A DNA stretch of 64,000 nucleotides from Phosphoribacter sp037045045 (GTDB lineage: Bacteria > Actinomycetota > Actinomycetes > Actinomycetales > Dermatophilaceae), in the NCBI GenBank assembly GCA_037045045.1, contig JBAOHL010000003.1:186001-250000 (forward strand), written 5' to 3'. The first letter of the stretch is position 1. Each line of letters starts with the position of its first letter. A program made the position numbers and the translations under genes. Below the pieces are notes generated by a model. It made no database searches. It had not been told where the DNA came from and saw only the letters and a list, made by a program, of their open reading frames with translations. Below are positions 1-7,727 of the stretch, piece by piece.

Positions 1-1
1 G

Positions 2-160
2 CGGCTGCGTTCCGACGAGGGCGACGACTATCCCGTCGGCCGCGGCGAGCACCCGGCATACGTCTCGGGCAGTAGGGCCGCGCTGCTCGGGTGGCTGGCC
101 CGCGGCCTGACCGAGGGCGTCCACGCGGACGTCCTGCCGACTCTCCCTCAAGGAAGGTGA
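2..160 (+). CDS. Maleylpyruvate isomerase-family mycothiol-dependent enzyme, C-terminal end only
   Basis: Only the last 52 codons lie in the window; the gene begins upstream. The visible tail (HPAYVSGSRAALLGWLARG, then LPTLP near the end) resembles the C-terminus of the mycothiol-dependent maleylpyruvate isomerase family (DinB-like metal-binding N-terminal domain, not visible here). Family members use mycothiol, the actinobacterial thiol, in isomerisation or S-transfer reactions. The stop at 158-160 is followed 7 nt later by the start of an MBL-fold hydrolase on the same strand, a pairing common in actinobacteria and likely co-transcribed. The GTATGCC-family heptamer occurs at 55-61. The family call rests on a short tail, so it is moderate. 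Confidence 0.6.
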   Translation, partial: RLRSDEGDDYPVGRGEHPAYVSGSRAALLGWLARGLTEGVHADVLPTLPQGR

Positions 161-167
161 CACCACG

Positions 168-827
168 ATGTATGCCGGCACCGTCACCCCGGGCGGCCCG
201 ACCGACGTCCGGGAGCTCACCGACCTCGTCGTGCGCAAGTGCAGCGTCGGCGAGTTCGACAACAACGTCTACCTGCTCACCTGCCGGGCCACCGGCGCCC
301 AATTGCTCATCGACGCGGCCGCCGACTTGCCCAGGCTGGCGGCCCTGCTCGATGAGGGCTCCGGCCGGCTCGACGACATCGTCACGACCCACCGGCACCA
401 CGACCACGTTCGGGCGTTGGCCGCCCTTGCCGGTGCCACCGGCGCCCCGACGATGGCCGGCGCCGAGGACGCCGATGCCTTGCCCCTGACGCCGGACCGG
501 CGCCTCGGGCACGGCGATCGGGTGCGGGTCGGGGCCGTCGATCTCGACGTCGTCGCGCTACGCGGGCACACCGACGGCGGGATCGCGCTGGTGTACGCCG
601 ACCCCAAGGGCTTCGCGCACCTGTTCAGCGGGGATTCGCTGTTCCCCGGCGGGGTAGGCAACACGACGATGGCGGGCCAGTCGTTCGAGCGCCTCTACGC
701 CGACGTGACCGAGCGGGTCTTCGACGTCTACGGGGACGACACGTGGGTGTACCCCGGCCACGGGGCCGACACGACTCTCGGCACCGAGCGTCCGCAGTTG
801 GCGGCCTGGCGAGCTCGCGGCTGGTGA
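168..827 (+). CDS. MBL-fold metallo-hydrolase (glyoxalase II-like)
   Basis: This 219-residue protein has a complete metallo-beta-lactamase-fold metal site: THRHHDH at residues 74-80, GHTDGG at 133-138, GDSLFPGG at 155-162 and PGHG at 196-199. These are the dinuclear zinc/iron ligands of the glyoxalase II and hydroxyacylglutathione-hydrolase group. It probably hydrolyses a thioester or mycothiol conjugate in the cytoplasm, since it sits directly behind a mycothiol-dependent isomerase. The actual substrate is not visible. The ATG at 168 follows an AAGGAAGG ribosome-binding site at about 149-157. The stop codon lies inside a 14-bp tandem repeat, so the last residues (ARGW) are encoded by repeat DNA. 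Confidence 0.85.
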   Translation: MYAGTVTPGGPTDVRELTDLVVRKCSVGEFDNNVYLLTCRATGAQLLIDAAADLPRLAALLDEGSGRLDDIVTTHRHHDHVRALAALAGATGAPTMAGAEDADALPLTPDRRLGHGDRVRVGAVDLDVVALRGHTDGGIALVYADPKGFAHLFSGDSLFPGGVGNTTMAGQSFERLYADVTERVFDVYGDDTWVYPGHGADTTLGTERPQLAAWRARGW

Positions 828-876
828 CGTCGGGCTGGTGACGTCGGGCTGGTGACGTCGGGCTGGTGAGGTCGGG
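821..876 (+). repeat. 14-bp tandem repeat, four copies, spanning the MBL stop codon
   Basis: The unit CTGGTGACGTCGGG is repeated head to tail at 821, 835, 849 and 863; the last copy has one change (GTGAGG). The first copy carries the TGA stop of the MBL hydrolase and every copy contains a TGA in that frame. The repeat fills the gap between two convergent genes. No terminator-like hairpin is evident in it. Confidence 0.9.
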
Positions 877-897
877 TGACCTCGCCCGGACAGGCCG

Positions 898-1677
898 TCA
901 CAGCAGCCCGACGAGGCACCGCCCGATCTCGGCTTGGGTCGCCAGCGCGATCGTCCCGCGGTCGACGCCCGACGTGTCGACGAGGTCGGTGACGAGCACC
1001 GCCACGGCGACCCATTCCCGCCCTCCCTGCACCAGGGCCATGTCGTGACGTAGACCCGGGCGGACGCCGACCTTCGACCCGACTCGCACCCGGCTCGGCA
1101 GATAGGCCGGCAGCCCGTCGGCGAACTGCTGCTCCTGGAGGATGTCGACGGCGAGCTGCGTCATCGCGGCGTCGAGCAGGCGCCCCCCACGCAGCGCGAC
1201 GAGCACCCGGGTCAGGTCGGCGGCCGTGGTGAGGTTGTCCCGGTCGGCACGAGCGGCGGCAAGGTCCATGAACCGACGCCGCACCACCGTGTGCCCCGCA
1301 CCCGCCGCGGCCAGCACCGTAGCCACGGCCTCGAACCCCACGGCGTCAAGCAGCGCGTTGGCGGCGTCGTTGTCGCTCAGGGCGATCATCAGCCGGGCCA
1401 GCTCGAGCACGGTCAGGGACCTCACCGACGGCAACAAGTGCAGGGGGCCGCACCCACCGACCCGGTCCTCGGTCAGCGGCAACGCCCGGTCCAGCGGCAC
1501 CCCCGAGGCAAGCACCGCGAGCAAGATCGGGACCTTGGCCGTGCTCGCGGCCGGGACCACCCGGTCGCTGTCGTGGTCCCACGCGAACCCGCGAGAGGAT
1601 CGGACGGCGACGCAGGCCCGGCCCGGGGCCGCTGCGACGATCTCGGCCAGGCGATCAGCGACGGCTGAACCGGGCAT
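898..1677 (-). CDS. Class A beta-lactamase-like serine hydrolase
   Basis: The 259-residue protein has the serine hydrolase motifs in the right order: STAK (Ser45, Lys48), SDN at 101-103 and SKVG at 201-204 in place of the usual KTG. The omega-loop stretch at about 134-150 lacks the classical ExxLN; FMDLA is the nearest match, so the deacylating Glu166 is missing or replaced by Asp. No clear signal peptide follows the chosen ATG. The open frame continues upstream to 1818, so an earlier start is possible. These differences argue for a housekeeping peptidase or esterase-like member rather than a resistance beta-lactamase. It converges on the MBL gene and is divergent from the thioesterase gene at 1875. 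Confidence 0.7.
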   Translation of the reverse strand: MPGSAVADRLAEIVAAAPGRACVAVRSSRGFAWDHDSDRVVPAASTAKVPILLAVLASGVPLDRALPLTEDRVGGCGPLHLLPSVRSLTVLELARLMIALSDNDAANALLDAVGFEAVATVLAAAGAGHTVVRRRFMDLAAARADRDNLTTAADLTRVLVALRGGRLLDAAMTQLAVDILQEQQFADGLPAYLPSRVRVGSKVGVRPGLRHDMALVQGGREWVAVAVLVTDLVDTSGVDRGTIALATQAEIGRCLVGLL

Positions 1678-1874
1678 GGGTCCAGTGTCGGCGACTCCGC
1701 CGGCAGCGGCGCGGCGATGAGGTACGGGACACGTGCACTGGCCACCTGTGGGTACCCTCAGGCCATGGCACGCGACCTTTGCTTTGATCGACGCGTCGTC
1801 TGCCGCGGTCGTGCGCAAGTTACCCCGTCGCAGCGGCCGGTGTGAGTGTGGGACCGCAGGGGAAGGAGAACGCT

Positions 1875-2315
1875 ATGGACACCCTCGGCGAACAACTCTT
1901 GGCCATGGTGCCGTTCGCCCGCACCGTCGGATTGACCGTGACCGAGGTCGGGCCGTCCGGGGCGGTCGTGCGCCTGCCGGCCAGTGCGCAGAACCTCAAC
2001 CACGTCGGCGGCCCGCATGCCGGGGCGATGTTCACGGCGGGCGAGACGGCCAGTGGCGCCGTGGTCCTCGCGGCCTTCGGCGGCACGCTCTCGCGGGCCA
2101 CTCCGCTGGCCGTCCACGCCGAGATCGACTACACGGCGTTCGCGCAGTCCGACGTCACGGCGACGGCGACGTTGGACGCGGACCCGGCCGAGGTGCTCGC
2201 GACCCTGGACCGCGGCGAGAGGCCCGAGTTCGACGTGGCCGTCGACCTGACCTGCGAGGGTATGCCGGTCGCTCGCCTCGTCGTCCGGTGGACGCTGCGC
2301 CCCGTTCGCGGCTAG
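1875..2315 (+). CDS. Hotdog-fold thioesterase, DUF4442/PaaI-like
   Basis: This 146-residue single-domain protein matches the hotdog-fold acyl-CoA thioesterase group. It has the helix segment NHVGGPHAGAMFTAGETASG (residues 39-58), where the HVGG-HAG pattern contributes to the active site. Such proteins hydrolyse acyl-CoA thioesters as homodimers or tetramers. The ATG at 1875 is chosen over the in-frame GTG at 1842 because GAAGGAGA sits 7 nt upstream. The gene is monocistronic, divergent from the serine hydrolase across about 200 bp. The substrate cannot be inferred. The heptamer GTATGCC at 2260-2266 is read here as GGT-ATG-CCG. Confidence 0.75.
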   Translation: MDTLGEQLLAMVPFARTVGLTVTEVGPSGAVVRLPASAQNLNHVGGPHAGAMFTAGETASGAVVLAAFGGTLSRATPLAVHAEIDYTAFAQSDVTATATLDADPAEVLATLDRGERPEFDVAVDLTCEGMPVARLVVRWTLRPVRG

Positions 2316-2544
2316 ACCAACCGACTACGCGGAGGTCGACGCCGGGGCGTCGGATGGCGCCGCCGACTCGATGAGCAGGACCGGCCGAGGCCGCGTTCGC
2401 CCGCGGGTCACGACCTTTCGACGAGCATCGCGACTCGCCACTGCCAGGAGTACCTGGCCGACAGTGCGCTCTCGGCCCGCTGGCGGTCCTTGGGGTCGCG
2501 GCTCACGGTGGCGCCTTCCCCGGCGGCAAATCGCCCCGGAACGC

Positions 2545-2903
2545 TCAGCCCAAGCAGAGACAGAACGGATGACCCGCCGGATCGAGGAACACGCGAAACG
2601 TCGTGCCCGGCTGATGCTCGTGCGTGGTCGCACCCAGTTCGAGCACCGCCGCCTGCGCGCTGTCGAGGTGTCCACGACGACGTCGAGGTGCATCTGCTGG
2701 GGGGTGTCCTGCCCGGGCCATCGGGGCGGGGTGTAGTCCTCGACCCCTTGAAAGGCCATCGAGTCCCCGTAGTCGGCGCGAATCGACCACCATCCGCCGT
2801 CGTGCTTCTCGACCGGCCAGTCCAACAGCGCCCCGTAGAACTGCGCGAGCACCTGTGGGTCAGGACAATCGAGGACGACGACCGGGAAGCGTGCGATGGC
2901 CAT
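2545..2903 (-). pseudogene. VOC (glyoxalase/bleomycin-resistance) family protein, frameshifted
   Basis: The N-terminal part (ARFPVVVLDCPDPQVLAQFY, then GGWWSIR and QQMHLDVVVD) reads in one frame from 2903 to about 2672. The C-terminal part (DSAQAAVLELGATTHEHQPG, then FRVFLDPAGHPFCLCL) reads in another frame down to 2545. The family consensus between them is VDDLDxAQAAVLELG. Restoring one missing G near 2670-2672 gives a continuous protein of about 119 residues, the normal size of this single-domain vicinal-oxygen-chelate family. This is either a recent one-base deletion or a sequence error. Without the repair the frame runs on into meaningless basic sequence. Divergent from terC. Confidence 0.75.
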
Positions 2904-2987
2904 GACCCCACCCTACGGAGATCTTGGCGAAGGACCGGTCGACGAAGACGGCCACTAACCGGCGCGCGTGGCGCGGGCCGACGGTGG

Positions 2988-3008
2988 GTCCGCGCGCTGA
3001 GCGCGGAC
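2988..3008. promoter_or_regulatory. Palindrome overlapping the terC promoter
   Basis: GTCCGCGC and GCGCGGAC form a perfect 8-bp inverted repeat around GCTGA. It ends 2 nt before a TATGAT element, covering the -35 region, so it is placed like an operator. The binding protein is unknown. Confidence 0.45.
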
Positions 3009-3010
3009 GT

Positions 3011-3016
3011 TATGAT
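3011..3016 (+). promoter_or_regulatory. -10 element for the riboswitch-terC transcript
   Basis: TATGAT is a near-consensus sigma-A -10 box. It places a transcript start at about 3022-3024, just before the conserved 5' end of the candidate manganese aptamer. No good -35 was seen. Confidence 0.5.
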
Positions 3017-3023
3017 CCTGCGT

Positions 3024-3135
3024 ACCGAAGGGGAGTATCCCCGACAGCGGTTCCCTCGTCAGCACGGCGTCGCTTCGCGCGACGCCCGGGGGGCCGGTCC
3101 ACCCACGGGCGGGAGAGACCTCCGGGACACGCACG
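3024..3135 (+). promoter_or_regulatory. Candidate yybP-ykoY manganese riboswitch
   Basis: The leader carries the conserved blocks of the yybP-ykoY family in order: AAGGGGAGTA (3028-3037), TCGTCAGCACG in the middle, an internal hairpin GGCGTCG/CGACGCC near 3067-3087, and GGGAGAGACCT (3111-3121). The family binds Mn2+ and controls TerC/Alx and MntP-type exporters; here the next gene is terC. A second hairpin, CGCACGGC/GCCGTGCG (3130-3150), lies between the aptamer and the ribosome-binding site (GGGAAGG, 3164-3170) and could act as the expression platform. The call is from motif recognition and synteny; a covariance-model scan was not possible. Confidence 0.7.
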
Positions 3136-3178
3136 GCATACCGCCGTGCGCGACTCCGGTGACGGGAAGGTCAGGCTC

Positions 3179-4202
3179 GTGGACATTGCCCCGCTGTTGT
3201 GGTGGAGCACCATCGGAGTGCTCTCGCTTTTCCTCGCCATCGACGTCGCCGTGGTCGGGCGCCGGCCGCATGTGCCGACGACGCGGGAATGCGCTCGCCA
3301 CCTGACGGCCTACGTCACGGCCGCGGTGGCGTTCGGCCTCGTGGTGTGGCGGGTGTGGGGCGGAGGGTATGCCGGGGAGTTCTTCGCGGGGTGGCTCACC
3401 GAGTACTCGCTGTCGGTCGACAACCTCTTCGTCTTCCTGCTCATCATGGCCAAGTTCCGGGTGCCGCAGCGGTTGCAGCAGTCGGCCTTGCTCATCGGCA
3501 TCGTCATCGCGATCCTCTTGCGCGGGGTGTTCATCGCGTTGGGCGCGGCGGCGATCAACTCGTTCGCCTGGGTCTTTTACATCTTCGGGGCGTTCCTCGT
3601 CTACACGGCGGTGAAGCTGGCCCGAGAGGGCGAAACCGACGACGACGAGTTCGAGGAGAACCGGTTGCTCCGGTGGGTCGAGCGGGCGCTTCCCGGCCAC
3701 CCAGAGCTGGCACGGCGCACGGCTGACCGTTCTCGAGGGCGGCCGGCGGCTCATCACCCCCATGTTCGTCGTCATCGTGGCCCTCGGCACCACCGACCTG
3801 CTCTTCGCCCTGGACTCGATCCCGGCGATCTACGGGCTGACCCGGGAGCCCTACCTCGTACTCACCGCGAACATCTTCGCCCTCATGGGCTTGCGGCAGT
3901 TGTACTTCCTCATCGGCGGACTGCTGCAGCGCCTCGTCTACCTCTCGCTCGGCCTCGCCTTGCTGCTCGCGTTCATCGGGGTCAAGCTCGTCCTCCACGC
4001 CCTGCACGAGAACACCCTGCCCTTCATCAACGGCGGGCAGCCGGTGCACGCCGTGCCGGAGATCCCCATCGGCGTGTCGCTCGGGGCCATCGTCGGGATC
4101 CTCGGGGTGACGACGGTGGCCAGCCTGCTGCACTCGGCCCGGGACAAACGGGAGGCGACCCCCGCGTTGCCCAGCGGCGAGGACGACACCCCGGAGGTCT
4201 GA
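3179..4202 (+). pseudogene. TerC/Alx-family membrane metal exporter, one-base frameshift
   Basis: TerC proteins are polytopic membrane proteins now linked to manganese export. Codons from GTG 3179 give the N-terminal half (LLWWSTIGVL, LTEYSLSVDNLFVFLLIM, LLRGVFIALGAAAINSFAW). The frame is lost at a CCC run at 3692-3694, where an extra C changes the expected LPATQS to LPGHPE. From there the next frame carries ATQSWHGARLTVLEGGRRLI, then TPMFVVIVALGTTDLLFALD, SIPAIYGLTREPYLV, and ends at 4202. With one base removed the protein is a full-length TerC of about 340 residues with conserved acidic residues in both SVDN and ALDSIPA. The GTG is chosen for its GGGAAGG site. It lies behind the candidate Mn riboswitch. 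A real knock-out and a sequence error cannot be told apart. Confidence 0.85.
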
Positions 4203-4212
4203 CCCGACCGAC

Positions 4213-5079
4213 TCAGGTGGCCGACCCCGCGGCGGGGTCCCTGCGGACGTTGCCGCCCATGACGAGAGCGCTGGCCCCCACGACGAGCGCCATACCGGTC
4301 AACTGCATCCCGCCCAAGGTCTGACCCAGGACGAAGAACCCGGCCAGGGCAGCGACCGCCGGCTCGAGACTGAGCAGGATGCCGAAGGCCTGCTGACTCA
4401 GCCGGCGCAATGCGAGCAGTTCGAGCGAGTACGGCAGCACGCTGGACAGGATTGCCACCGCGGCGCCTTTGAGCAGCACCGTGCCGTCCCATTCCGCCAC
4501 CGACGGGAGGCCGAATGGCACGATGAAGGCCAAGGCGACGAGCATGGCGGCAGCCAGCCCGTCGAGCCGAGCGAAGGCGGCCCCGGTCCGCTGGGAGAGC
4601 ACGACGTAGGCCGCCCAAAACGCCCCCGCGACGAGGGCCAGGCCGATCCCCGCGAGATCGAGGTCGGCGCCCTGGGTGGTGAGGACCTGGGAGATAAGCA
4701 GGACCCCGCCGCCCGCGGCGGCCACCGCGGCAACGTCCTTCGCACGACGAGAGGACACGGCGGCAAGGGTGAGCGGCCCGAGGAACTCGACGGTCACGGC
4801 GACCCCGATGGGCAGCCGGGCCAACGAGGCGTAGAACGACCAGTTCATCGCACCGAGGGCCACACCGAAGAGGACGACGGTCCGCCACGCCGACCGGGAA
4901 TGCCCGCGAAACCGCGGGCGGATCGCCACGAGGAGCACGACGGCGCCGATGCCGAGCCGCAACAGGACCGACCCGGCCGCTCCCACCTGCGGGACAAGAG
5001 TGGCGGCCACCGCGCCACCGAACTGGACGGAGAGGACCGCCGCGAGCAGGAGCAGGACCGGGGTGGAGCCGCGATTCAC
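4213..5079 (-). CDS. EamA/RhtA-type DMT-superfamily permease
   Basis: The 288-residue membrane protein has about ten hydrophobic segments in two EamA repeats. The C-terminal repeat carries the typical LPYSLELLALRRL, FGILLSLEPAVAALAGF and LGQTLGGMQLTGMALV signatures of RhtA-like metabolite and amino-acid exporters. The GTG at 5079 overlaps the TGA of the upstream iron-regulator-like gene by 4 nt, so it is translationally coupled to feoABC. A longer open frame to 5205 would run through the whole C-terminus of that gene and was rejected. The substrate is unknown; coupling to feo may simply be operon hitch-hiking. It converges on terC with a 10-bp gap. Confidence 0.8.
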   Translation of the reverse strand: MNRGSTPVLLLLAAVLSVQFGGAVAATLVPQVGAAGSVLLRLGIGAVVLLVAIRPRFRGHSRSAWRTVVLFGVALGAMNWSFYASLARLPIGVAVTVEFLGPLTLAAVSSRRAKDVAAVAAAGGGVLLISQVLTTQGADLDLAGIGLALVAGAFWAAYVVLSQRTGAAFARLDGLAAAMLVALAFIVPFGLPSVAEWDGTVLLKGAAVAILSSVLPYSLELLALRRLSQQAFGILLSLEPAVAALAGFFVLGQTLGGMQLTGMALVVGASALVMGGNVRRDPAAGSAT

Positions 5080-5408
5080 CCCGGTCGCCCGGTAACAAGA
5101 GTCAGGGCGACCGGTCCCGGGGACGTCGCCGGTCCCGACGCCCCACAGCCGGCTTGCCCGTCGCCCCGTCCCGAGGCACACGTGCCGCACCCGAGGTCCG
5201 GACAACCGCCCGCCAGCCGTTCGACACGCAGCCGGCCCAGGCGGGCGAGCTGGTCCAGGGCCGCATCGACGACGTCGCGGTCCAGTCCGGTGAGACCGGC
5301 CAACTCGCCGCGGCTGTGGGCCCCTGCCGCGAGGGCGTCGACAATCCGGCGCAACGGCCCGGAAGGGGTCCGGCTGGGGTCGGCCAGCTCGCCCTCCGGG
5401 ATGCTCAC
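5076..5408 (-). CDS. FeoC-like winged-helix Fe-S protein
   Basis: This 110-residue protein has an N-terminal winged-helix region (about residues 17-65: PLRRIVDALAAGAHSRGELA, then VVDAALDQLARLGRLRVERL). It is followed by a cysteine cluster CPDLGCGTCASG with a further Cys about ten residues on, the pattern of FeoC-type proteins that accompany FeoB and may bind an iron-sulfur cluster. Its GTG start at 5408 overlaps the feoB TGA by 4 nt and its own TGA overlaps the next GTG, so it is inside a tightly coupled operon. It could regulate feo transcription or FeoB stability. The family is diverse, so function is inferred from position and cysteines. Confidence 0.7.
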   Translation of the reverse strand: MSIPEGELADPSRTPSGPLRRIVDALAAGAHSRGELAGLTGLDRDVVDAALDQLARLGRLRVERLAGGCPDLGCGTCASGRGDGQAGCGASGPATSPGPVALTLVTGRPG

Positions 5409-7381
5409 CCGATCAACCTACCGACTTGGAACACGAGCACGGCGAGCGACCAGGCGACGACCAACTGGACGCCGACGCCGAAGGCCGCCCAGCCCAGGCC
5501 GACCTCGCGACGCTGAGCGGCCAGGGTGGCCACGCAGGGGGTGTACGCGAGCAGGAACACCAGGAAGGCCCACACGGCGGCGTTGGGGTGACCCCCCGAG
5601 GAGGCGTCGAAGTCGACGCGTAACGCGGCTGCGAGGGCTCCGTCGTCCACCTGCCCGGAGTCGGTCTGGGCGGCATACGTCTGGGCCCAGGAGGAGATCA
5701 CCGCCTCCTTGGCGACGAAGCCGGTGAGCAGGGCACCGCTGGCCGGCCACTGGGCGAATCCCGCGGGCGCGAACGCCGGAGCCACCGCGCCGGCCACGGC
5801 GGCATACGCGCTGTCGGCGACGGCCGGACGGCCGAACTCGGCCTCGCCACGCACGGGGGTGGCCTGCAACAGCCACACGACGACAACCGTGACGACGATG
5901 ATCCCGCTCGCCGTGCGCAGGAAGCCCTTGAGCCGCAGCCAGGTCACCGACGACATGACCCGCAACGTCGGGCGTTGGTAAGGCGGTAGATCCAGCAGGA
6001 GCGGCTCGCTGCCCAGCGTGCGCCAGAGCGTGGCGCGCAGCAGCAGGCCGACGACGACGACGAGGAGGATCGACAGGACGTATAACGCGAAGACGACCGT
6101 GCCGGCATACCGCGGGAAGAACGTCGTGGCGAGCATGACGTACACGGTGAGGCGCGCCGAGCACGACGTGAAGGGGACGAGCAGCGCCGTGAGGGTGCGC
6201 TGGCGCCCCCCCGACAAGACGCGGGTGGCGGCGATCGCCGGGACGTTGCAGCCGAAGCCGACGATGAGCGGCAGGAACGCCCGTCCGGGTAGTCCCATCG
6301 CGCGCATCGTCCGGTCCGCCACGACGGCCGCCCGGGCCATGTACCCGGAGTCCTCGAGCAGGGCCAACAGCAGGAACATGATCGCCATGAGGGGGACGAA
6401 GGTGAGCAACATCCCCACCCCCGCGATCAAGCCGTCGTTCACCAGCCCAAGGACGGCCGGATGGTCCGCGTGCACAGCGCCGAGGGCGGCGGTCGCCCAC
6501 GACGTCAGCGGGCCGGAGAAGACCGCGTTGAGGGCGTCCTGCAGCGGCGTCGCCACCGTCGTCGTGACCTGGAAAACGAGCCACATGACGAGGCCGAAGA
6601 CGAGGGGGCCGGCGAACCGGTGCAGCACGACGCGGTCCACCCGGTCGCTCCAGGTGCGCCGGGTCACGCCGTCCCGGACCACCGATCGTCGCACCGCCAG
6701 ATCCACCCAGGCGAACCGCTCGTCGGCGCGGTCGAAGGCATCGCCGCCGCCGGCATGCGGCCGCGGTGGCGGCGCAGCGTCCAGAAGGGCTTGTTCGACC
6801 GCGTGAGCGAGGTCGGCCAACCCGGTGCGCCGGCGCGGGTCGAGGGCCACCACCGGCACGCCGGTCGCATCGGCCAGGGCGGCCACGTCGATGGCGACGC
6901 CGCGCCGGCCGGCGACATCGACCATGGTGAGCGCGAGGACGACGCGCAGCCGCAGTTCGCGCAGCTCGGCGAGCAGGTAGAGACTGCGGGCCAGGTGGGT
7001 GGCGTCGGCCGCGAGCACGAGGACATCGGGACGCTCCCGCGCAGGCCCGTCGAGAATGAGCGATCGCGTCAGCACTTCGTCGGGCGAGAGCGCGTCGAGG
7101 GAATAGGCACCCGGTAGGTCGACGAGATCGTATGCCGGACCGTCGGCCCCCGCGGGCCGCCACGCGCCCCGGCCGATCTCGACCGTCGTCCCCGGCCAGT
7201 TGCCCATGGTCCGCCCGGCTCCGGTCAGACCGTTGAACAGGGTGGACTTGCCGACATTGGGGGCACCGACGAGGGCGACGACGGGAGCGTCGGCAGGTGC
7301 CGCCGGGGCTGCCTCCTCGTGGCACGACGGTGCGGCGGGCGAGGCGATCGCCCGCTGTCGCGGTGTCGTCGACGAACTCAC
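5405..7381 (-). CDS. feoB: Ferrous iron transport protein B
   Basis: FeoB is the inner-membrane Fe2+ permease with a cytosolic GTPase domain. The 658-residue product has the G1 motif GAPNVGKST (39-47), a switch region with NWPGTTVE, G3 in DLPGAYSLD, and then the Nramp-like core: gate segments such as FGLVMWLVFQVTT, the RAAVVADRTMRAMGLPGRAF loop with the downstream IVGFGCNVPAIAATR motif, and a C-terminal gate. The GTG at 7381 is chosen because it overlaps the feoA TGA by 4 nt; the open frame continues to 7591 but that part is feoA in another frame. Gene order feoA-feoB-feoC-like-EamA indicates one operon under the IdeR/DtxR-like box at 7643. Confidence 0.95.
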   Translation of the reverse strand: MSSSTTPRQRAIASPAAPSCHEEAAPAAPADAPVVALVGAPNVGKSTLFNGLTGAGRTMGNWPGTTVEIGRGAWRPAGADGPAYDLVDLPGAYSLDALSPDEVLTRSLILDGPARERPDVLVLAADATHLARSLYLLAELRELRLRVVLALTMVDVAGRRGVAIDVAALADATGVPVVALDPRRRTGLADLAHAVEQALLDAAPPPRPHAGGGDAFDRADERFAWVDLAVRRSVVRDGVTRRTWSDRVDRVVLHRFAGPLVFGLVMWLVFQVTTTVATPLQDALNAVFSGPLTSWATAALGAVHADHPAVLGLVNDGLIAGVGMLLTFVPLMAIMFLLLALLEDSGYMARAAVVADRTMRAMGLPGRAFLPLIVGFGCNVPAIAATRVLSGGRQRTLTALLVPFTSCSARLTVYVMLATTFFPRYAGTVVFALYVLSILLVVVVGLLLRATLWRTLGSEPLLLDLPPYQRPTLRVMSSVTWLRLKGFLRTASGIIVVTVVVVWLLQATPVRGEAEFGRPAVADSAYAAVAGAVAPAFAPAGFAQWPASGALLTGFVAKEAVISSWAQTYAAQTDSGQVDDGALAAALRVDFDASSGGHPNAAVWAFLVFLLAYTPCVATLAAQRREVGLGWAAFGVGVQLVVAWSLAVLVFQVGRLIG

Positions 7382-7623
7382 GACACGACGTCCTGGACGC
7401 GGATGGCTGCGACGGACGCACGGTCGAGCGCCACCCGCGAATCGCCGACGCCGACGACGAGGCCCCGTCCAGGGGTGCGTTGCAGCGGCACGAGCAGCGC
7501 CCCGGACCGCAGGCCGAGGTGGCCGAGGCGACGACGGAAGGACTCCGGTCCCTCGGCGTCGACAAGCTGCGCGGCATGACCCAACGGCCACCGCGCCAGG
7601 TTGCCGGGAAAATGCGGACCCAC
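7378..7623 (-). CDS. feoA: Ferrous iron transport protein A
   Basis: This 81-residue SH3-like protein has the FeoA hallmarks: LVDAEGPESFRRRLGHLGLR, PLQRTPGRGLVVGVGDSRVA and the terminal LDRASVAAIRV strand. FeoA binds FeoB in the cytoplasm and is needed for Fe2+ uptake. The GTG at 7623 gives the full domain with about ten extra N-terminal residues; a start a little further in is possible. The TGA overlaps the feoB GTG. The start lies only 20 nt from an inverted repeat that resembles an iron box, so the leader is very short and repression by an iron-sensing DtxR/IdeR protein is expected. Confidence 0.85.
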   Translation of the reverse strand: MGPHFPGNLARWPLGHAAQLVDAEGPESFRRRLGHLGLRSGALLVPLQRTPGRGLVVGVGDSRVALDRASVAAIRVQDVVS

Positions 7624-7642
7624 GTTGGCATGGTACGGCCTC

Positions 7643-7660
7643 GGTTAGGTGTGCCTAACC
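7643..7660. promoter_or_regulatory. IdeR/DtxR-like iron box upstream of feoABC
   Basis: GGTTAGGTGTGCCTAACC has perfect 7-bp arms (GGTTAGG/CCTAACC) around TGTG. Its TTAGG-N4-CCTAA core has the same spacing as the TTAGGCTAACCTAA part of the actinobacterial IdeR/DtxR consensus. It lies 20-37 nt upstream of the feoA start, where bound repressor would block transcription when iron is plentiful. Confidence 0.7.
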
Positions 7661-7727
7661 CGGATCCGAGGACCGGCGGCGTGGGATCGGTCTCAGACAG
7701 CACAGGGGCGCCCGAAACCTCGTGCGC

